Part shown: positions 23,595-36,000 of the stretch, piece after piece | How the letters are laid out: the number at the start of each line of letters is the position of its first letter | How positions within the stretch are numbered: the first letter of the stretch is position 1 | Assembly: GCA_024036415.1 (NCBI GenBank) | Contig: JAMWET010000949.1 | Location: 270,501-334,500 of the forward strand | Length of the DNA: 64,000 nt | Reading direction: 5' to 3' | Source of the DNA: Prochilodus magdalenae | Taxonomy: Eukaryota > Chordata > Actinopteri > Characiformes > Prochilodontidae | The notes under the pieces: model-generated | Database searches by the model: none | What the model was told of the DNA's origin: nothing | The model's input: the letters and a program-made list of their open reading frames with translations, nothing else | Translations under genes and position numbers: made by a program

Positions 23595-24465
23595 CCCCTG
23601 GTGGTGACTAAGGTGTTGATTGGTCACTTGGCGTTGCTGTTGAATCTCATTAGTATGTTTAGTTGCTGTTAGGCCGCTGTTATAATATATCAGGGTGACT
23701 GAACTACGGGCACTGCTATGGTGTCTTAGATGGTTGCTAGGGGTCGCTAGGCAATTGCAGTAGGTGGTTACAAAGCTGTCACTAGACCATTGCTATGGTA
23801 AATCAGGTGGTTGCTAAGGTGTTGCCATACCATTGCTGTGGGATCCCAAGCTATTGCTAAGGTATTGCTAGGGCATTGCTATGGCATCCCAGGCATTTGC
23901 TAAGGTGTTGCTAGGGCACTGTTATAGTTTCCCAGGTGGTTGCCGAGGTATTGCTATGCCAATGCTACAGGTTGTTGCTAAGTTGTTGCTAGGTCACTGT
24001 TACGGTATCCCAGGTGGTTGCTAAAGTGTTACTCAGACATTGCTGTGGTGTCCCAGGCAGTTGCTTAGGTGTTGTTAGGGCACTGCTAAAGTATCCGAGG
24101 TGGTTGCTGAGGTATTGCTATGCCGATGCTACAGGTTGTTGCTAAGGTGTTGCTAGGTCACTGCTACAGTATCCCAGGTGGTTGCTAAGGTGTTACTCGG
24201 ACATTGCTGTGGTGTCCCAGGCAGTTGCTAAGGTGTTGCTAGGGCACTGCTATAGTATCCCAGGTGGTTGCTGAGGTATTGCTATGCCGATGCTACAGGT
24301 TGTTGCTAAGGTGTTGCTAGGGTACTGCTATAGTATCCCAGGTGGTTGCTGAGGTATTGCTATGCCGATGCTACAGGTTGTTGCTAAGGTGTTGCTAGGT
24401 CACTGCTACAGTATTCCAGGTGGTTGCTAAGGTGTTACTCGGACATTGCAGGTGGTTTCCAGGTA
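23595..24465. repeat. GTTGCTA minisatellite with higher-order 164-bp repeat
   Basis: Built from subunits like GGTTGCTAAGGTGTTGCTAG. The word GCTACAGG occurs at 23965, 24128, 24292 and 24370, spacings 163, 164 and 78. The 164-bp unit splits into subunits of 43, 43, 43 and 35 bp, and the 78-bp unit is 43 plus 35. The left half (to about 23960) is more diverged. Such GTTGCTA(A/G)GG arrays are frequent in fish, to my recollection. Confidence 0.9.
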
Positions 24466-24785
24466 GCCAAGGCTTAAAAACTGTAAAGAGTAATAAAAAG
24501 AACAGAAAGTAGTTCTTGTCCCAGTAGCTTAATAACTTCTACAGCCACAGAAGGATGCAGTGAGGAGGTTCAGCAGGTTCAGTGGGTTCAAGGCCTCTGA
24601 AGCTCCTTTTTGGTTCACTGTGCAGCACTTCAGAGGATGCAGGCAGCTGTGAAGCTTTGTGTGAGATGTCACCAATTCATGTCTTTGTCAAAAGGATACT
24701 GACTGTACTGTAAGCATCTCAGACAAAGCTGCGCACAAAAAACTGTGTTTTCAAGGAAATAGGAGGAAAGAAAAGCGTCAGCAAA
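24466..24785. other. No gene seen
   Basis: Unremarkable intergenic sequence. Confidence 0.3.
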
Positions 24786-24789
24786 AAAT

Positions 24790-25200
24790 TCCGTATCTCT
24801 TTTTAAAAAGGGCACAACAGCAAGGTCAAGCCGGGAAGTAAATGAAGCCGTGGATTGCGTTAAAATCCGACAGCGCCATCATTAATTTGAACCTGGGTCC
24901 TGAGCGCTCTTTTAATTGAGCCTCGGCGCTGACAGCATGACAGATCCGTTGCGAGCCTGATGCCTCTGGCTGGGGGTCTGACAGGCAGGAGGGGGATGAA
25001 CAACATCTGAGGGGGGAGGAGGCAGAGAAAGAGAGGGAGAGAAAAAGAGACGGTAAGGGCACACAGCACGCCAGTCATACTCCGTCTATCAGCACCAGCT
25101 TTAGTTCATAAATTTAAAAATTCATCCCTCGTTCATTAAGGCAGTGTCCCCCATCCCCCACTCTCTAATTTGCACTTCACTGAAAGCATCAGATTGTCTA
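24790..25200. other. Repeat-free GC-richer island (possible conserved non-coding element)
   Basis: Moderately GC-rich with CpGs. Contains CATCATTAATTTG (about 24876-24888) and CTTTTAATTGAGCC (about 24908-24921). Open frames here (24826-25078, minus) are Ser/Leu-rich and have no domain. Confidence 0.25.
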
Positions 25201-27547
25201 TTCCTGCAATGCAGAACAGACACTACAGCACGCATGTATGTGTGACTATGTTCTCTAACACGTGGTGGGGGGAGTAAAGCAGACTCAGAGAATTAGAACT
25301 GGAATTTCAGTCTAAAGGCGCTGTCAGCACAGATCCCACTCCTTTTGATTAACGAGCTGTAGCCTTAAGCGAGCCAAACGACGGGTTTTGAATAATTTTG
25401 GAGATAATTGCTGAGGAGGATGATCAATAGTTTATCCATGAAGAGGCTGTGTGCCATTGATTTCGCATGACTCTAAATTGGAGAGATGGGATCCATATTG
25501 AGGGCTAACTGCTTTGAAGGGGGTTGAAGAAAAAGCCTAAATGCATGTGGAAATGTGGAAACATACTGATATGGTAGAACACAGCAAGCTTAACTGGTAT
25601 TATATGGTATGGTTTCTCGTGTTGAATTTTGTGGCAAATAGAAAAAGTATATTTGAATTTAATGACACTTAACGTAGTTCTCGGGTGTCATTAGGATACC
25701 TTAATGGCTCATTGTGGACTGCTGCGTTAAAGGTCACAACATAATCAGAGGAGGAGCCAAAAGGATGGACAAAAGGGTGGTTAAACAGTAGGAGACCGTC
25801 TGCCTCGTCTCTCTCAAATGAGCTCTATTCTTCATTTCATCTTTTTGCAAAACCTGCACTGCAAGAAATGATTTCAGTTTTCAGTCTGAAGTTTATAAAT
25901 GACTTTAATGATGTGGAAATTTGAAGACGTTACATGAACTTGACACTGTGAGTGCATAGCAATGCAGGTTTAAAGTACAGAGGACTTATCAACACCAGTT
26001 TCTGAAATTTGTATCAGTTATTGGCTTCAACTGATTCCCTGAGGCTAACGAAAGTAGTGACAGATTGTGACTTTCCATTGGCTTTCCATCACCCTCTCCA
26101 TGATGTCACCTGTCCAGCCCGGCCTACTTTTCATCATGAGTATCTTCCTTCCATTCCAGTGTTAATGGCTGAGCCGTGTTACTGTTGGCTGTAAATACCA
26201 GTTAACACCTTAACTTGTATCCACCACCACTGAATTTAATTACCTTTCAGCCTTGGGCCACTTCAGCTGGTGAAACTCCAGCTAAGGGCCCACAAAAACA
26301 ATCCACCTAATTTGATACACCCAATGAAAAGCTGGCCAGGAAGACAACACTGAGGGTGAGTAAAACAGTTTATAGAATGGAATATAATTAGCTTTAATAG
26401 AGAATAGTTGAAGCCAGTAATTGAAACAAGTGACAAAAGTCATGTTAATCAGTCATCTGTATTTAAACCTGCACTCTTAACTTAAAACAGTACGCACTAT
26501 ATTGTCAAATCAACTTACAGAAAAGAATTTGAGTTGAGTTGAAGTTGATGATTTTTTCAGTGTGTGTAAATTTAAAATGGTCCCTGTAGGGTAACAGTCC
26601 AGCTGCATCCATAATTTTATAAAATGGCTTTAGCACAGCAGTCTGATTGCACTCATGCCCAAACTTATTTTTGCCTGTCGCATTCAAGATGTCATACAGC
26701 AGTGTCAGCAGCTTTAAACCACTGACTGTATTCAGAACAGTTGATAATAATAAATAATATAATAGATGTTAACTGTAGTTCTTACGAGTTGCTTGTGCAT
26801 ATCATAGCAAACCAAAGTGATGAAATGTGCGCTCATGTTCACTAATGCACAAGCCTTTACATACAACAAGAATAGGAAAGAGTGAAACCATGCTCTCGAC
26901 ATACCAGGACACGCCTGTAGGTTTAGTAGCAGCGTTCGTTCCCCGGTCCAGGACAATGCTACCTGCAGACTACTTGTTAAAGGATTAGTCTAATCTTTTT
27001 ACCAGGTATTTTGACCCAAAAGTCTTTCTATGTCCACACAAGCTATATGTGAACGTGTCTTACTGTGGAAACATTTCACCTACGAGCTAAAATGAATTTG
27101 TATTGATGATCCCTTCAGATGAGGCTTGGCTCTGAAAGCTTTTATTCTGTAGTGTCCTTGTGGAATGAGGCCTGTGCTGTGTGTCTGTAGTACACGCCTG
27201 TGTGCATATGCTCTTTGTTATAAAGAGAGCAGGGTGGTGGATCCTGGCGTGCACTCTGTCTGTCTTGACACTCCCACTGGCAGCAGAGGGGGATGCACAG
27301 ATGAAAGCTGCCCACCCCAGCAAACCTGCCATACCAAGACTGTATTTAAAATCTCTCTCTATTGGAGAACTGAGCAATGCAGAGCTATTAATCAATGTGC
27401 TGCAACTGTAATGCACTATGATTCCTTTTTTATTTAAAATATAATACTGACGTTGAGGTAAAATCAGCTACTGCAGTTAAGGCTGCATTTCTATAAATTT
27501 ATTAATTATTAATCGTTTCATGTTTTGCAGATAATACAGATGATATA
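25201..27547. other. No gene seen; one further repeat-free island
   Basis: The part 25330-25480 is free of known repeats and contains TTGATTAACGAGCTG and TTGAATAATTTTGGAGATAA, similar in style to other candidate conserved islands. Open frames at 27087-27437 overlap on both strands and lack domains. No exon was identified. Confidence 0.3.
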
Positions 27548-28072
27548 CAGGGGTTGGACAATGAAACTGAAACATCTGTCATTTTAGTGTGGGAGGTCTC
27601 ATGGCTAAAGTGGACCAGCCTGGTGGCCAATCTTCATTAATTGCACATTGCACCAGTAAGAGCAGAGTGTGAAGGTTCAGTTAGCAGGTAAGAGCACAGT
27701 TCTGCTCAAAATACTGCACACATTATGGGTGACATACCAGAGTTCAAAAGAGGACAAATTGTTGGTGCACGTCTTGCTGGCGCATCTGTGACCAAGACAG
27801 CAAGTCTTTGTGATGTATCAAGAGCCACGGTATCCAGGGTAATGTCATCATACCACCAAGAAGGACGAACCTCCACCAGCATCACGTAGTGACCTGGCCA
27901 CTATCCTGCAAGAAGAATGGCTTAAAATCCCTCTGACCACTGTGCAGGACGCAGTATATGTCATTCCCAAGACGAACTGACGCTGTATTGGCCGCAAAAG
28001 GAGGCCCTACACCATACTAATAAATGATTGTGGTCTAAAACCAGGTGTTTCAGTTTCATTGTCCAACTCCTG
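27548..28072 (+). mobile_element. Internally deleted Tc1-like element, family A, copy 1
   Basis: Ends are inverted complements (CAGGGGTTGGACAATGAAAC at left, GTTTCATTGTCCAACTCCTG at right) flanked by TA at 27546-27547 and 28073-28074, the Tc1/mariner target duplication. Inside is the N-terminal helix-turn-helix part of a transposase (from about 27727: ...[17 protein letters not shown]) and then directly the C-terminal end (LKIPLTTVQDAVYVIPK, about 27918-27970). The whole DDE catalytic core is missing, so it is non-autonomous. Size 525 bp. Further copies are at 59493-60024 and 61328-61765. Confidence 0.9.
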
Positions 28073-28076
28073 TAGT

Positions 28077-28664
28077 GCTTATAAGAAAGCTTTAGCTCAT
28101 GTTATAATTATACAGATTTAATGAACTAAAGATTTTAACATAAGCTAGTGTGTGAAACATGCTTAGTATCAGTTAATTACTGTTACCAGTTAAAAGTACA
28201 AGACTATTAGAATTAGTCTGTTTATCTTTAAACCCTTTATAAGGTACATTTTAACTCACAGGCACTGAATAAAACTAAATGCAGCAATAGCAATAGGCTA
28301 GGCGTCGTACTGCACCAGGGAACCTGAATCTGTGTTTTCTTTCTAATTAGGTTAATCCTTTTTTTTTTAGGCAAAGAATCAACATGTACTACGCATTACC
28401 AAACACCAATAAACAACCAATACATTTCACTGTATTTCTCGGCTCAGTGTAAGCTGGGTAGGACTAATCTTGGGTAATAAAAAGCATCAGCTTTCATTTC
28501 ATGTTAAACTCGTTACATGTTACTTGTTAGGTTGCAGACATTACTACAAATGCATCTACAAATGTAGTACCCTAAATCATTGTGTCTGTTTACTAGCCAG
28601 TTCTCTACATAAGGGGTTAAAGGGGCTAAGGGGCTAAAGGATGACCGTATTTCTAATATCAATA
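28077..28664. repeat. Mostly featureless; holds second copy of the 4085 repeat
   Basis: About 28325-28450 contains TCTAATTAGGTTAATCCTT and AGGCAAAGAATCAACATGTA, related to 4095-4145. The rest shows no recognisable feature. Confidence 0.4.
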
Positions 28665-28815
28665 CACTCACTGTCAAAAGAATAGCTGCACCCAGAAGGA
28701 AGGTTTGGATTGCAGTGCTACTAGGGAGATAAAGATTAACAGGAACAATGAGTGATGATAAATTTAGACTGATATGGACAATACTTATTGAGCTACACAT
28801 ACAGAAGTAGTGTCT
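28665..28815 (-). mobile_element. Tc1-like family B, left part interrupted by LINE
   Basis: Starts ACACTCACTGTCAAAAGAAT, then AGCTGCACCCAGAAGGAA (family B terminus), and goes on to CTACACATACAGAAGTAGTG. At 28815 the family sequence stops and a LINE fragment begins. The continuation of the family consensus is found at 29378. Confidence 0.75.
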
Positions 28816-29377
28816 CACAGTACAGGAGAGACGAGATGCGACTGGACAAGCTGGTCAAGCGAGCAGGGTCAGCTGTTGGTGTGGAGTCGGTCTCTGTGGT
28901 GAAGGTGGAGGAGAGGAGGACACTGCACAAACTGCTGTCTATCATGGATGATGATGGGCACCCACTGCACACCATCATCATTGACAAAAGGAGCAAGTTC
29001 AGTGGCAGGCTGCTGTCACACTCCAGTTTACTTAAATACCAATATACGCACATGTTTATTATATTAATTTAGTCATCATCTGCTGATATATGCATCCCAT
29101 TTAGTTATTACTATTGCACTGTCGTTTCTACAGCTCTACAGTTATATCTGTATTTCCTGTATATATTTCTTGCCTCCTTGTAAAGTGAGATATATTAATA
29201 TTTTTCTATAGTGAACTGTACTATGAATAGGTAATAGTTAATAATACAGCTGAGCCGGTACCTATCTATTTAGGTTTTTCATACTGCACAATCCTGTGTT
29301 TTGTTTACTGTTTTACTGTGCTGTTTTTGTGAAATTATCTACTATCTATCTAAAGTATCTGCTTGTTTCCTAACTCA
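28816..29377 (+). mobile_element. LINE 3' end inserted in a Tc1-like element
   Basis: The frame from about 28835 to 29030 encodes RLDKLVKRAGSAVGVESVSV, then VEERRTLHKLLSIMDD and PLHTIIIDKRSKFSGRLL, which match the C-terminal tail of fish LINE ORF2 proteins as I remember them (R-LDKL--KAGSV-G----S---V-E-R-L-KL--I-D---HPLH). An AT-rich untranslated tail ending in TTATCTACTATCTATCTAAAG follows. It is 5' truncated, as usual for LINE insertions, and the reverse transcriptase domain is absent. Confidence 0.75.
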
Positions 29378-29545
29378 ACATGCCGGATGTCTTTACATGG
29401 AGTTGTAGAGGTTCCAAAGGTGTCCTGTGATACTACAATATTCAATATAGTTTGAATATACTCAGTTTCTGCAGATTGTGTGTTAGGGGTGGAGGTGGAG
29501 TGGCATCAGACCTTTTGGACATGTGACATCTGACAACAAACAACA
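29378..29545 (-). mobile_element. Tc1-like family B, right part after the LINE
   Basis: CAACATGCCGGATGTC, GAGTTGTAGAGGTTCC and GGGTGGAGGTGGAGTGGCAT continue the family B sequence interrupted at 28815. The remaining right portion is absent. Confidence 0.7.
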
Positions 29546-29552
29546 CATATCA

Positions 29553-30072
29553 TCAAAATAATAGTTGCACCCAAAATGATAAAATTAGGCTGATATTGGC
29601 CATAATAATTAAGCTAAACATACAGAAGTAGAGTCTCACAGTATGGCATCCGGCCACCACGTTTGCTAATGCAACATGCCAGACATCTTGTCTCCAAGAC
29701 AAAGTGGGACTCGTTACTGAAGATAACCCGCTGCCATTCTGAGTCACTGCATGACACCACTGCAGACCACTGCAGTCTTCAGCGGTGTTAAGGGTAGTAA
29801 TTCCTGCATCAGCCATCTGCCAATGGTGCTGGCACTAAAAGGATGACTCATGGAAGACATCACCTCTCACTGAATGGCCGCAATCGTGGCTGTTTGGTCA
29901 GTCAGACACAACGAAAAGGCCTGTTGTTGCTAACTTCACATATGAGGCACATATGAGTGTGAAACTTGATAATTCGCATGTCTCACAATGTCAAACCTAC
30001 CCACCAAGTTTCATTCCTGTCAGTTGATTCCTTGTGTGTACAGCTATCTGTGCAACTATTTGTTTGACACTG
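29553..30072 (-). mobile_element. Tc1-like family B, copy with transposase remnant
   Basis: Left end ATAATAGTTGCACCC, right end GCAACTATTTGTTTGACACT (inverted). On the minus strand around 29700-29740 the translation SEWQRVIFSNESHFVL matches the second-Asp region of Tc1-type DDE transposases (W--V-FSDESRF), with the Asp read as Asn here. Stops and gaps elsewhere make it defective. It follows the preceding copy head-to-tail. Confidence 0.8.
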
Positions 30073-31404
30073 AGTATATAAGCTTTAATATGGAAAAGGT
30101 GGGTCCAAGCTGAAGTTACCCAGGATGATTTGATATCCAAGTAGTGTTATCTGTATATGTTGTAGGACAGAATGAGGGAATGTACCATTCTATACGGTGA
30201 CCGCACCCGTGGTTGCCACAGCACAGATGGAACATGGGAACACCTGCGTGCGGAGATTGTGAACAGTTGCTGTTTATGGCAATTTAAACACGTTTTCCTC
30301 TGAGAGTTGAAACCTAAACACAGGGTTAATGACTGGGCTAAATTGAATTTGCCTTGATCTGGAGACCGAGAACTGAGAGGCGTCCTATTGACGAATGGAA
30401 ATATCGGTCACAGAAGATTGTCAAAGTAAATGAAATTCTGAGTCACCCAGAATGCAGCTACAGCTTAAATGAAATAAGGAAAATTTATGTGAGTCTTCTG
30501 GGCCAAATTACACCAGACATCAACACCCAGCACTTTATGAGAAAGAATGCAGCTTTAAAAAAAGAAAAAGAAAAAAAGGGGGAAAAGCGCGAATTTGATT
30601 CCAGAGTGAGCGTTAACTTGATTCTTTCCATCAAACATATCCAAGGAAATCCCCTGAAGGATGTGCTTATTTGGACGTTTGCTAACGGCTGTTGGCTGCA
30701 AAAGCACACATACATACGCAGACCTACATTTGCGCGCACAAAGACACACTCGCATACACAGTGTGCAGCTGCAGCGGCTCTAGCATTGGCAGATGAAGCG
30801 TTTTCCCCAGTGGACTGTAGGTCTGGAGGACCAGGCCCAGTGCATTAAGGCTGAGCTGGTCTGGAGCAGGAGGTCATCACTCAGAGCCAAGCTGCTAATG
30901 CTGCAGCTGAACACATAGGGCTTCGCCTTCATGCTAATCTGTTTCGCTGTTTCTGCTATAATAGATCTGGCCAGGGTCTGCATTTGGAAAGCTCAGAAGT
31001 GTGAGACTCCAGTCCTGGAGAGTTTAGCACTGTGTTCAGTGAAATCCTTGTTATAGGGCGAGAGGGGAAAGTTAGCCTATTTCAAATGAAGGGAGGCAAA
31101 CCTATGTTCTGGCCTGAAGCAACTGGGGTGGGCAGCAGATATTTAAAGGTAGCATAGAATGCATTTTTTCAGCATCTTATTTAGTTATCTCATGTTTACA
31201 TTTATTTGGTTGGGGTGAAAATGCCCGGATGCAGTTTTATACCCTATGATTTGGCCCAAGAGTGAAACAAGCTGTTTCTCTTTTTGGTCACAAATCAACA
31301 TGTCAAAGTAAACTCAAGCTAGGTATTTATGCTACCTACTCAGCCATGCTAACGTTAGTGATGTGGAGCTTTTAGTAGCTAAACTCACTTATGCTAGCTG
31401 CTCA
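30073..31404. other. No supported gene
   Basis: Holds the longest non-repeat open frame of the window, 164 codons at 30354-30848 (+). It contains a Lys/Glu run from an A-rich tract (30558-30588), no domain and no splice or promoter evidence, and the minus strand is also open. I do not call a gene. Confidence 0.4.
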
Positions 31405-31710
31405 CTTTCAAACTCCACATCATTAACATTAAAGCTTTTCCTCACTATGAAACTTTCAGTTTAAGATGATCTGACTTCAACCAGCAAGCAGCGATAAAAT
31501 CACACAGCATGGCTGCTACTTACAGGTTACTGCTGGAAGTGGAATGCTGAGCAAAGCCTGAAGCTGCTCGATATAGTCCAAGGTTTAGGAAACTGTCTGG
31601 AGTGGAACAAGCAGAACAACATAACAAATGTAAATTGAAGTTGTCCAGGATCTTGTTAAAGAAGTGGGAGCTGAAGTTGACTTCCTGTTGACGCCAGCTT
31701 GTTTTGTGAA
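31405..31710 (-). repeat. Dispersed repeat, inverted partner of 11935-12170
   Basis: The reverse strand carries AACCTGTAAGTAGCAGCCAT and CATCTTAAACTGAAAGTTTC in the same order as 12072-12150, and CCTAAACCTTGGACTATAT as at 11974. The outer part (31640-31710) resembles the first 80 bases of the window. Confidence 0.65.
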
Positions 31711-32224
31711 TTTTGCCGTGTCGCCTGAAAGGACATTTGCTGTTCCTCAGTTGTCACAGGTAAAAGGGATATGTCAGTTGTATGTACTGAACTCACCTTA
31801 TTAAACTACATGTAAAATATGTGAATGCAGTTTCCCACTACAATAGCACTGATAGGTATAACCATTCCTAGTATCAGTGTGAAATCTTTTAGCTAACACA
31901 AAAAAACATACACGACACACACAATCCTGTAGATCTTCTAAATGCGGAAACTATTTTTAACTATATACTATTTTTAGGAGAGTAAAGGTTTAGGTGTGAC
32001 AAGCTTATTAGCTAGCTAGGGCAGTTAGCAGGCCACATAGGGGAAGAGATCAGTCAATCAGATATCTAATTAACTAGCTATCTAGTCGGTGTTGCTTATT
32101 TCAGGTATAGTAGACAGCAGGAAAAAAGGCTCCACCTCATGTCAGCAGTAATGACACTGAAAATACCAAGATCACACACATAACATTAAAGCCTCCTCCT
32201 TTCTACACATGTTGTCCATTGTAT
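31711..32224. other. No gene seen
   Basis: Intergenic, with TAGCTAGCTAGG-type words near 32010. No feature recognised. Confidence 0.3.
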
Positions 32225-32350
32225 CAGCTCTACCTACCATATAAGAGCACTTTATAGGCCTATAGTTACAGACTCTAGTCCATCTGTTACCCCATATACT
32301 TTGTTAGCCTATTTTACTGTTCTTTAGTGGTCAGGACCCCACAGTACAAG
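32225..32350 (+). mobile_element. MITE-like repeat, copy 2 (fragment)
   Basis: TAGTTACAGACTCTAGTCCA, TCTGTTACCCCATATACTTT and TTCTTTAGTGGTCAGGACCC parallel the element at 5990. Confidence 0.6.
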
Positions 32351-33012
32351 TACACAGCAGTTCCGAAGTTAGCTTGCTTAGTGTTGCACTGGAGCTACCG
32401 GCCTGTAAAGGACAGCAGCAACCATGCTGAAGCCTCAGCGTTGTCCATGACTGTGGTACAATAGCCTTTTATGTAAATCTAGGATAAGGGTTAAGGAGAA
32501 GACTGTGATTAAACTAATCAGCTCATTCCCATGGCTGCCGGAAGTTGAATTTGTTTCGGTAGAAGAGGGAAGGGACTCATCTCCATAGGGCTGGTGCCCC
32601 TCAGGACCAGAGTTTGACAGCCTTGAGTTAGCTGTCTTGGTCCTGGAAGAACAGCAGCTGCATCCGTGAGCTCAAACACAGCCCTCCTCCGCCTTCTGCG
32701 CAGATGCAAATGTCACGCCGCCCTGTGTTAAGACAGCTCAGACTGGAGGGCATGCATGATGCAAACTGTGAGAAATCAGAAAGTGGCCAGCATATGGTTA
32801 CCAGTTTCCTAGATAAAGAACGATCTTTTTTTTCAAGAAAGAAGTTAGATGGGCATGCAATGTAAAACAAAGAACAACAACATTCACACTAGAAAGAGAA
32901 GAAGAGAGAGCGGGGGAGAGAGAGAGAGGCAGACAGACAGCTGTGGGAGTTAGCAGCTCGTCATCTTTTCCACTCAGTACCATCTGGAATAACACTTGCA
33001 ATATGTTAGAGC
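32351..33012. other. No gene seen
   Basis: A GA-rich patch with CAGACAGACAG lies at 32893-32940. Otherwise featureless. Confidence 0.35.
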
Positions 33013-33057
33013 CCTTCCTCCTCCTCCTCTTCTTCTTCTTCTTCTTCTTCTTCTTCA
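33013..33057. repeat. (CTC/CTT)n trinucleotide microsatellite
   Basis: About five CTC units, then about ten CTT units, all on one strand (polypyrimidine/polypurine). Confidence 0.9.
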
Positions 33058-36000
33058 TTTTAGCAACTACAGTGCCGGACTTATATTCTCACCTAAATTT
33101 GGGCTGCTGCTGAAAACCACAGCCAGAGTAATGCCATTATTCCCATGAAACCGCCTCCCAAACAAGCAAACACGGGCACTTTCTGGAAAAGTAAACCTAC
33201 AAGGCCCTTCTGGTCCAAACCTGTGAAGTTATACGCTCGACCAAAACCCAAAACGCGCATAAAACACGGGCGAATTAAAACAGCGCCGCACATTAGGCCT
33301 TATGTTTCAGCAGAATGTTCTCCAAAGGCTCCCCAGACGTGGCTAAGAATAGCCCAGACAGACTCCAAACCAAACAAACCGTTAAACATTTCTACCTCGC
33401 TCAGGGGACGCCTTGGGTTTAAACACCTGCGAGGTGTCGAAAGCTCGATATTTTATTTGAAAAACTCATAATGCAAGATATAGCACCATTCCCCTAAAAT
33501 TATTCCCCCATCGGCTAAATTACCGACTGCCTCGCAAGGTAGTAACTTATAGGAAATTTACGGCATCCTGAGGAAAAAGTACACTTGAAGGATGGCCTGA
33601 GGCGGCAGGAAGATTTACACAGGCATTTTATTTCTGACAGCACACTGAAGCTTAATGATTTTCTCCAGTCGCTCCATTTTTCCCTTATGTGATGACTTAA
33701 TGAGACAATGACTCAAAGGATGGCATCCTCAACATCAGCTCTGTCATTTGCCATCAAACAGAATGGTGTCTGGATGGTATGGTGCAGTATTGCCTTGAGC
33801 CCAACATATCTAACATCATAATTACAAACGGAAAAACTGTAGAACAACATTAGATGAATTTGTTATGTGTTTTGTTTATGGGACATTTTCTTTTTTAATG
33901 GCGGTAGACTCGCACTGCCTTTCCTGGCCTCCGGTAGAGCTCTGGTTCTTTATTCTCCAGAATGTTGTAGAATAGGCTCTCCCACACTGTCAAGGTCTGG
34001 AGGTATTACAGGCAAGCAGTTTGCTCTGCTGGAACTGCTCATCCTGATCTTGCTGTTCTTTCTGTGCTCATCAAACTTCTTCTGAACTTTTTCTGGCTCC
34101 CTTTTTGCAACTGAGAAGGAGGGCATAGTGATATCACTGCCTGAACGTGCTGTCTACAAGAACCGTACCGTTCTTCCTCAAGGTTTTGGTTCTCAGCAGC
34201 TTTTTAATGATTGGTGAGGCACTCTGAGGCTCATAAGAACACCCACACGTAGAGTGTAAGGACAAGCAATGCATTGGACCTGCCATGGATCCTTAGTGTG
34301 CAGATACGCCCAGGTCCATGCTTTCTTTACGTGTGGATGGGTTTGGGTTCACTGTGGCATTTATATTATTTATGTTAATTCTATTTGTAGGGCTCTGGCT
34401 AGTTACTGTAATTATGTCCATTAGACTTCCAGCTCTGACCACCTTTCATCAGTAACTGACGCAACAGGCAGCTCAACAGCCTGAAGGAAACAGCATATTA
34501 AGAGCATCACAGAGAATTTTATTATTAAAGAATAAGCTGGCTTCAGTTTGATCAGGCATGTTCAAACGACTGAACACAACGGTACACGTTTGAAAAAAGA
34601 TAAATCAGGAACGTTGGCTGAGCGGTTCTGTAAACCGTGTTTACCGTAATCAAACTAGGGAAATCATTTAGTGACTGCATGTTAAAGTGGCAGGTAAGGA
34701 GGAGGCCTGAGTTAAGAAAGCTGCCCCTGCAGATGAGCTACTGCTGAAGGCAATGCCAAAGCACCAAGGAACCCCTGAGTAGATACTGAGATACATGTCT
34801 ATACATCAGTTTTGTTTTGTAGGCGGAGCTTTACATGTGGACACCTTCTCCAGGTAATGCTTTGCCTACTGAAACCGGTGGTTGTACACTAATAAGCTAG
34901 TGGGTTGAGGTTTGCTGACCCGGACTTCCTGTCGGGTCATAGACCAAGAATGTACTGGTCACGTCCAGGACCCCAAATGGCTTTTGTATACTACAGACCA
35001 ACATACCGCCTAGCCAGTGTCAAAAACATAACATGCAGCTATACAGGATGGGGGCTATTATAAACAAGTCGGACGGCACATCAGTATCAACTCTGGGTCA
35101 TTGTTGATGTCTCCTAAAACAATGTAAATCACTAAAACGTCTGCTGTTACTGCTATCTAGGTGAATGTAAAAATGTTATGTCTAGATATTTTGTGCTGTA
35201 AGGCCAATGTAGTGCATCTGTCTATTCATGCTGCAGGCTAATCACTGCAGGCTAGGGTTGTGCTACAGTCATGCAGCTTCTCTGCTTTTTAAGGCAGCCA
35301 TAAACATCTGCAGTTTAATTCCTCAAAGGGGCCTTTTTGACGATGGTCTTCTGTAAAAATGAAGGTCACACTGTTCGCCATCAGTTTGCAGCTGTTTGCC
35401 TTTTCCCACTCCTTTTCCGGCCTCCAACAGCACCACACCTTTTGCCGTTATTGTTGTTTACTGCCCAGTTTGCTCCACTTCGGTCTGCTGGTTTTCTGCC
35501 ACCACAATGAACCTCATTATATCCACACTGTCATGTGATGTCCACACTAAAGCGGTCTATAGATGGGGTAACAGGCAAACTCTAATGAAACCATTTTAAA
35601 ATGGCGGCTGCAACAGTATTTACACTGTATTCATTTATCCAGCTACCATAAAGAAACACAGCTCGCTGACTAATCTCTATAACATTAAGTTAGTTATTAG
35701 TATGATATGAGTTTTAGTAAATACAGTAGCTCACAACGTTGAGCTGACTTTAGAGCCAGTATAGATCTGCCCTGTATAACAATTTGGCCCTCATAGTTTA
35801 ATCCAAAACATTTTCAGGTGAAGGAGTGAACCAAACACAGTACCATCATACAGGCATATTAAATGTTCCTCATTAACACTCTTCCACTATTTCTAAGTCT
35901 ATTAATTAATAGTCTAATAATAGTCTAATATGTACTGTCAGGAACATCATCATTTGTTGGAGTTTCTTTACCTGACAAAATAAGTGTTATATGTGCCATA

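Noticed and set aside
28788..29072. 94-codon plus-strand frame as a host gene
   Set aside because: It matches the C-terminal tail of LINE ORF2 proteins and is followed by a LINE-like AT-rich tail.
30354..30848. 164-codon open frame, the longest outside repeats
   Set aside because: No domain, Lys/Glu run from an A-rich tract, both strands open, no splice or promoter support. RNA-seq reads or conservation of the frame in another fish would reverse this.
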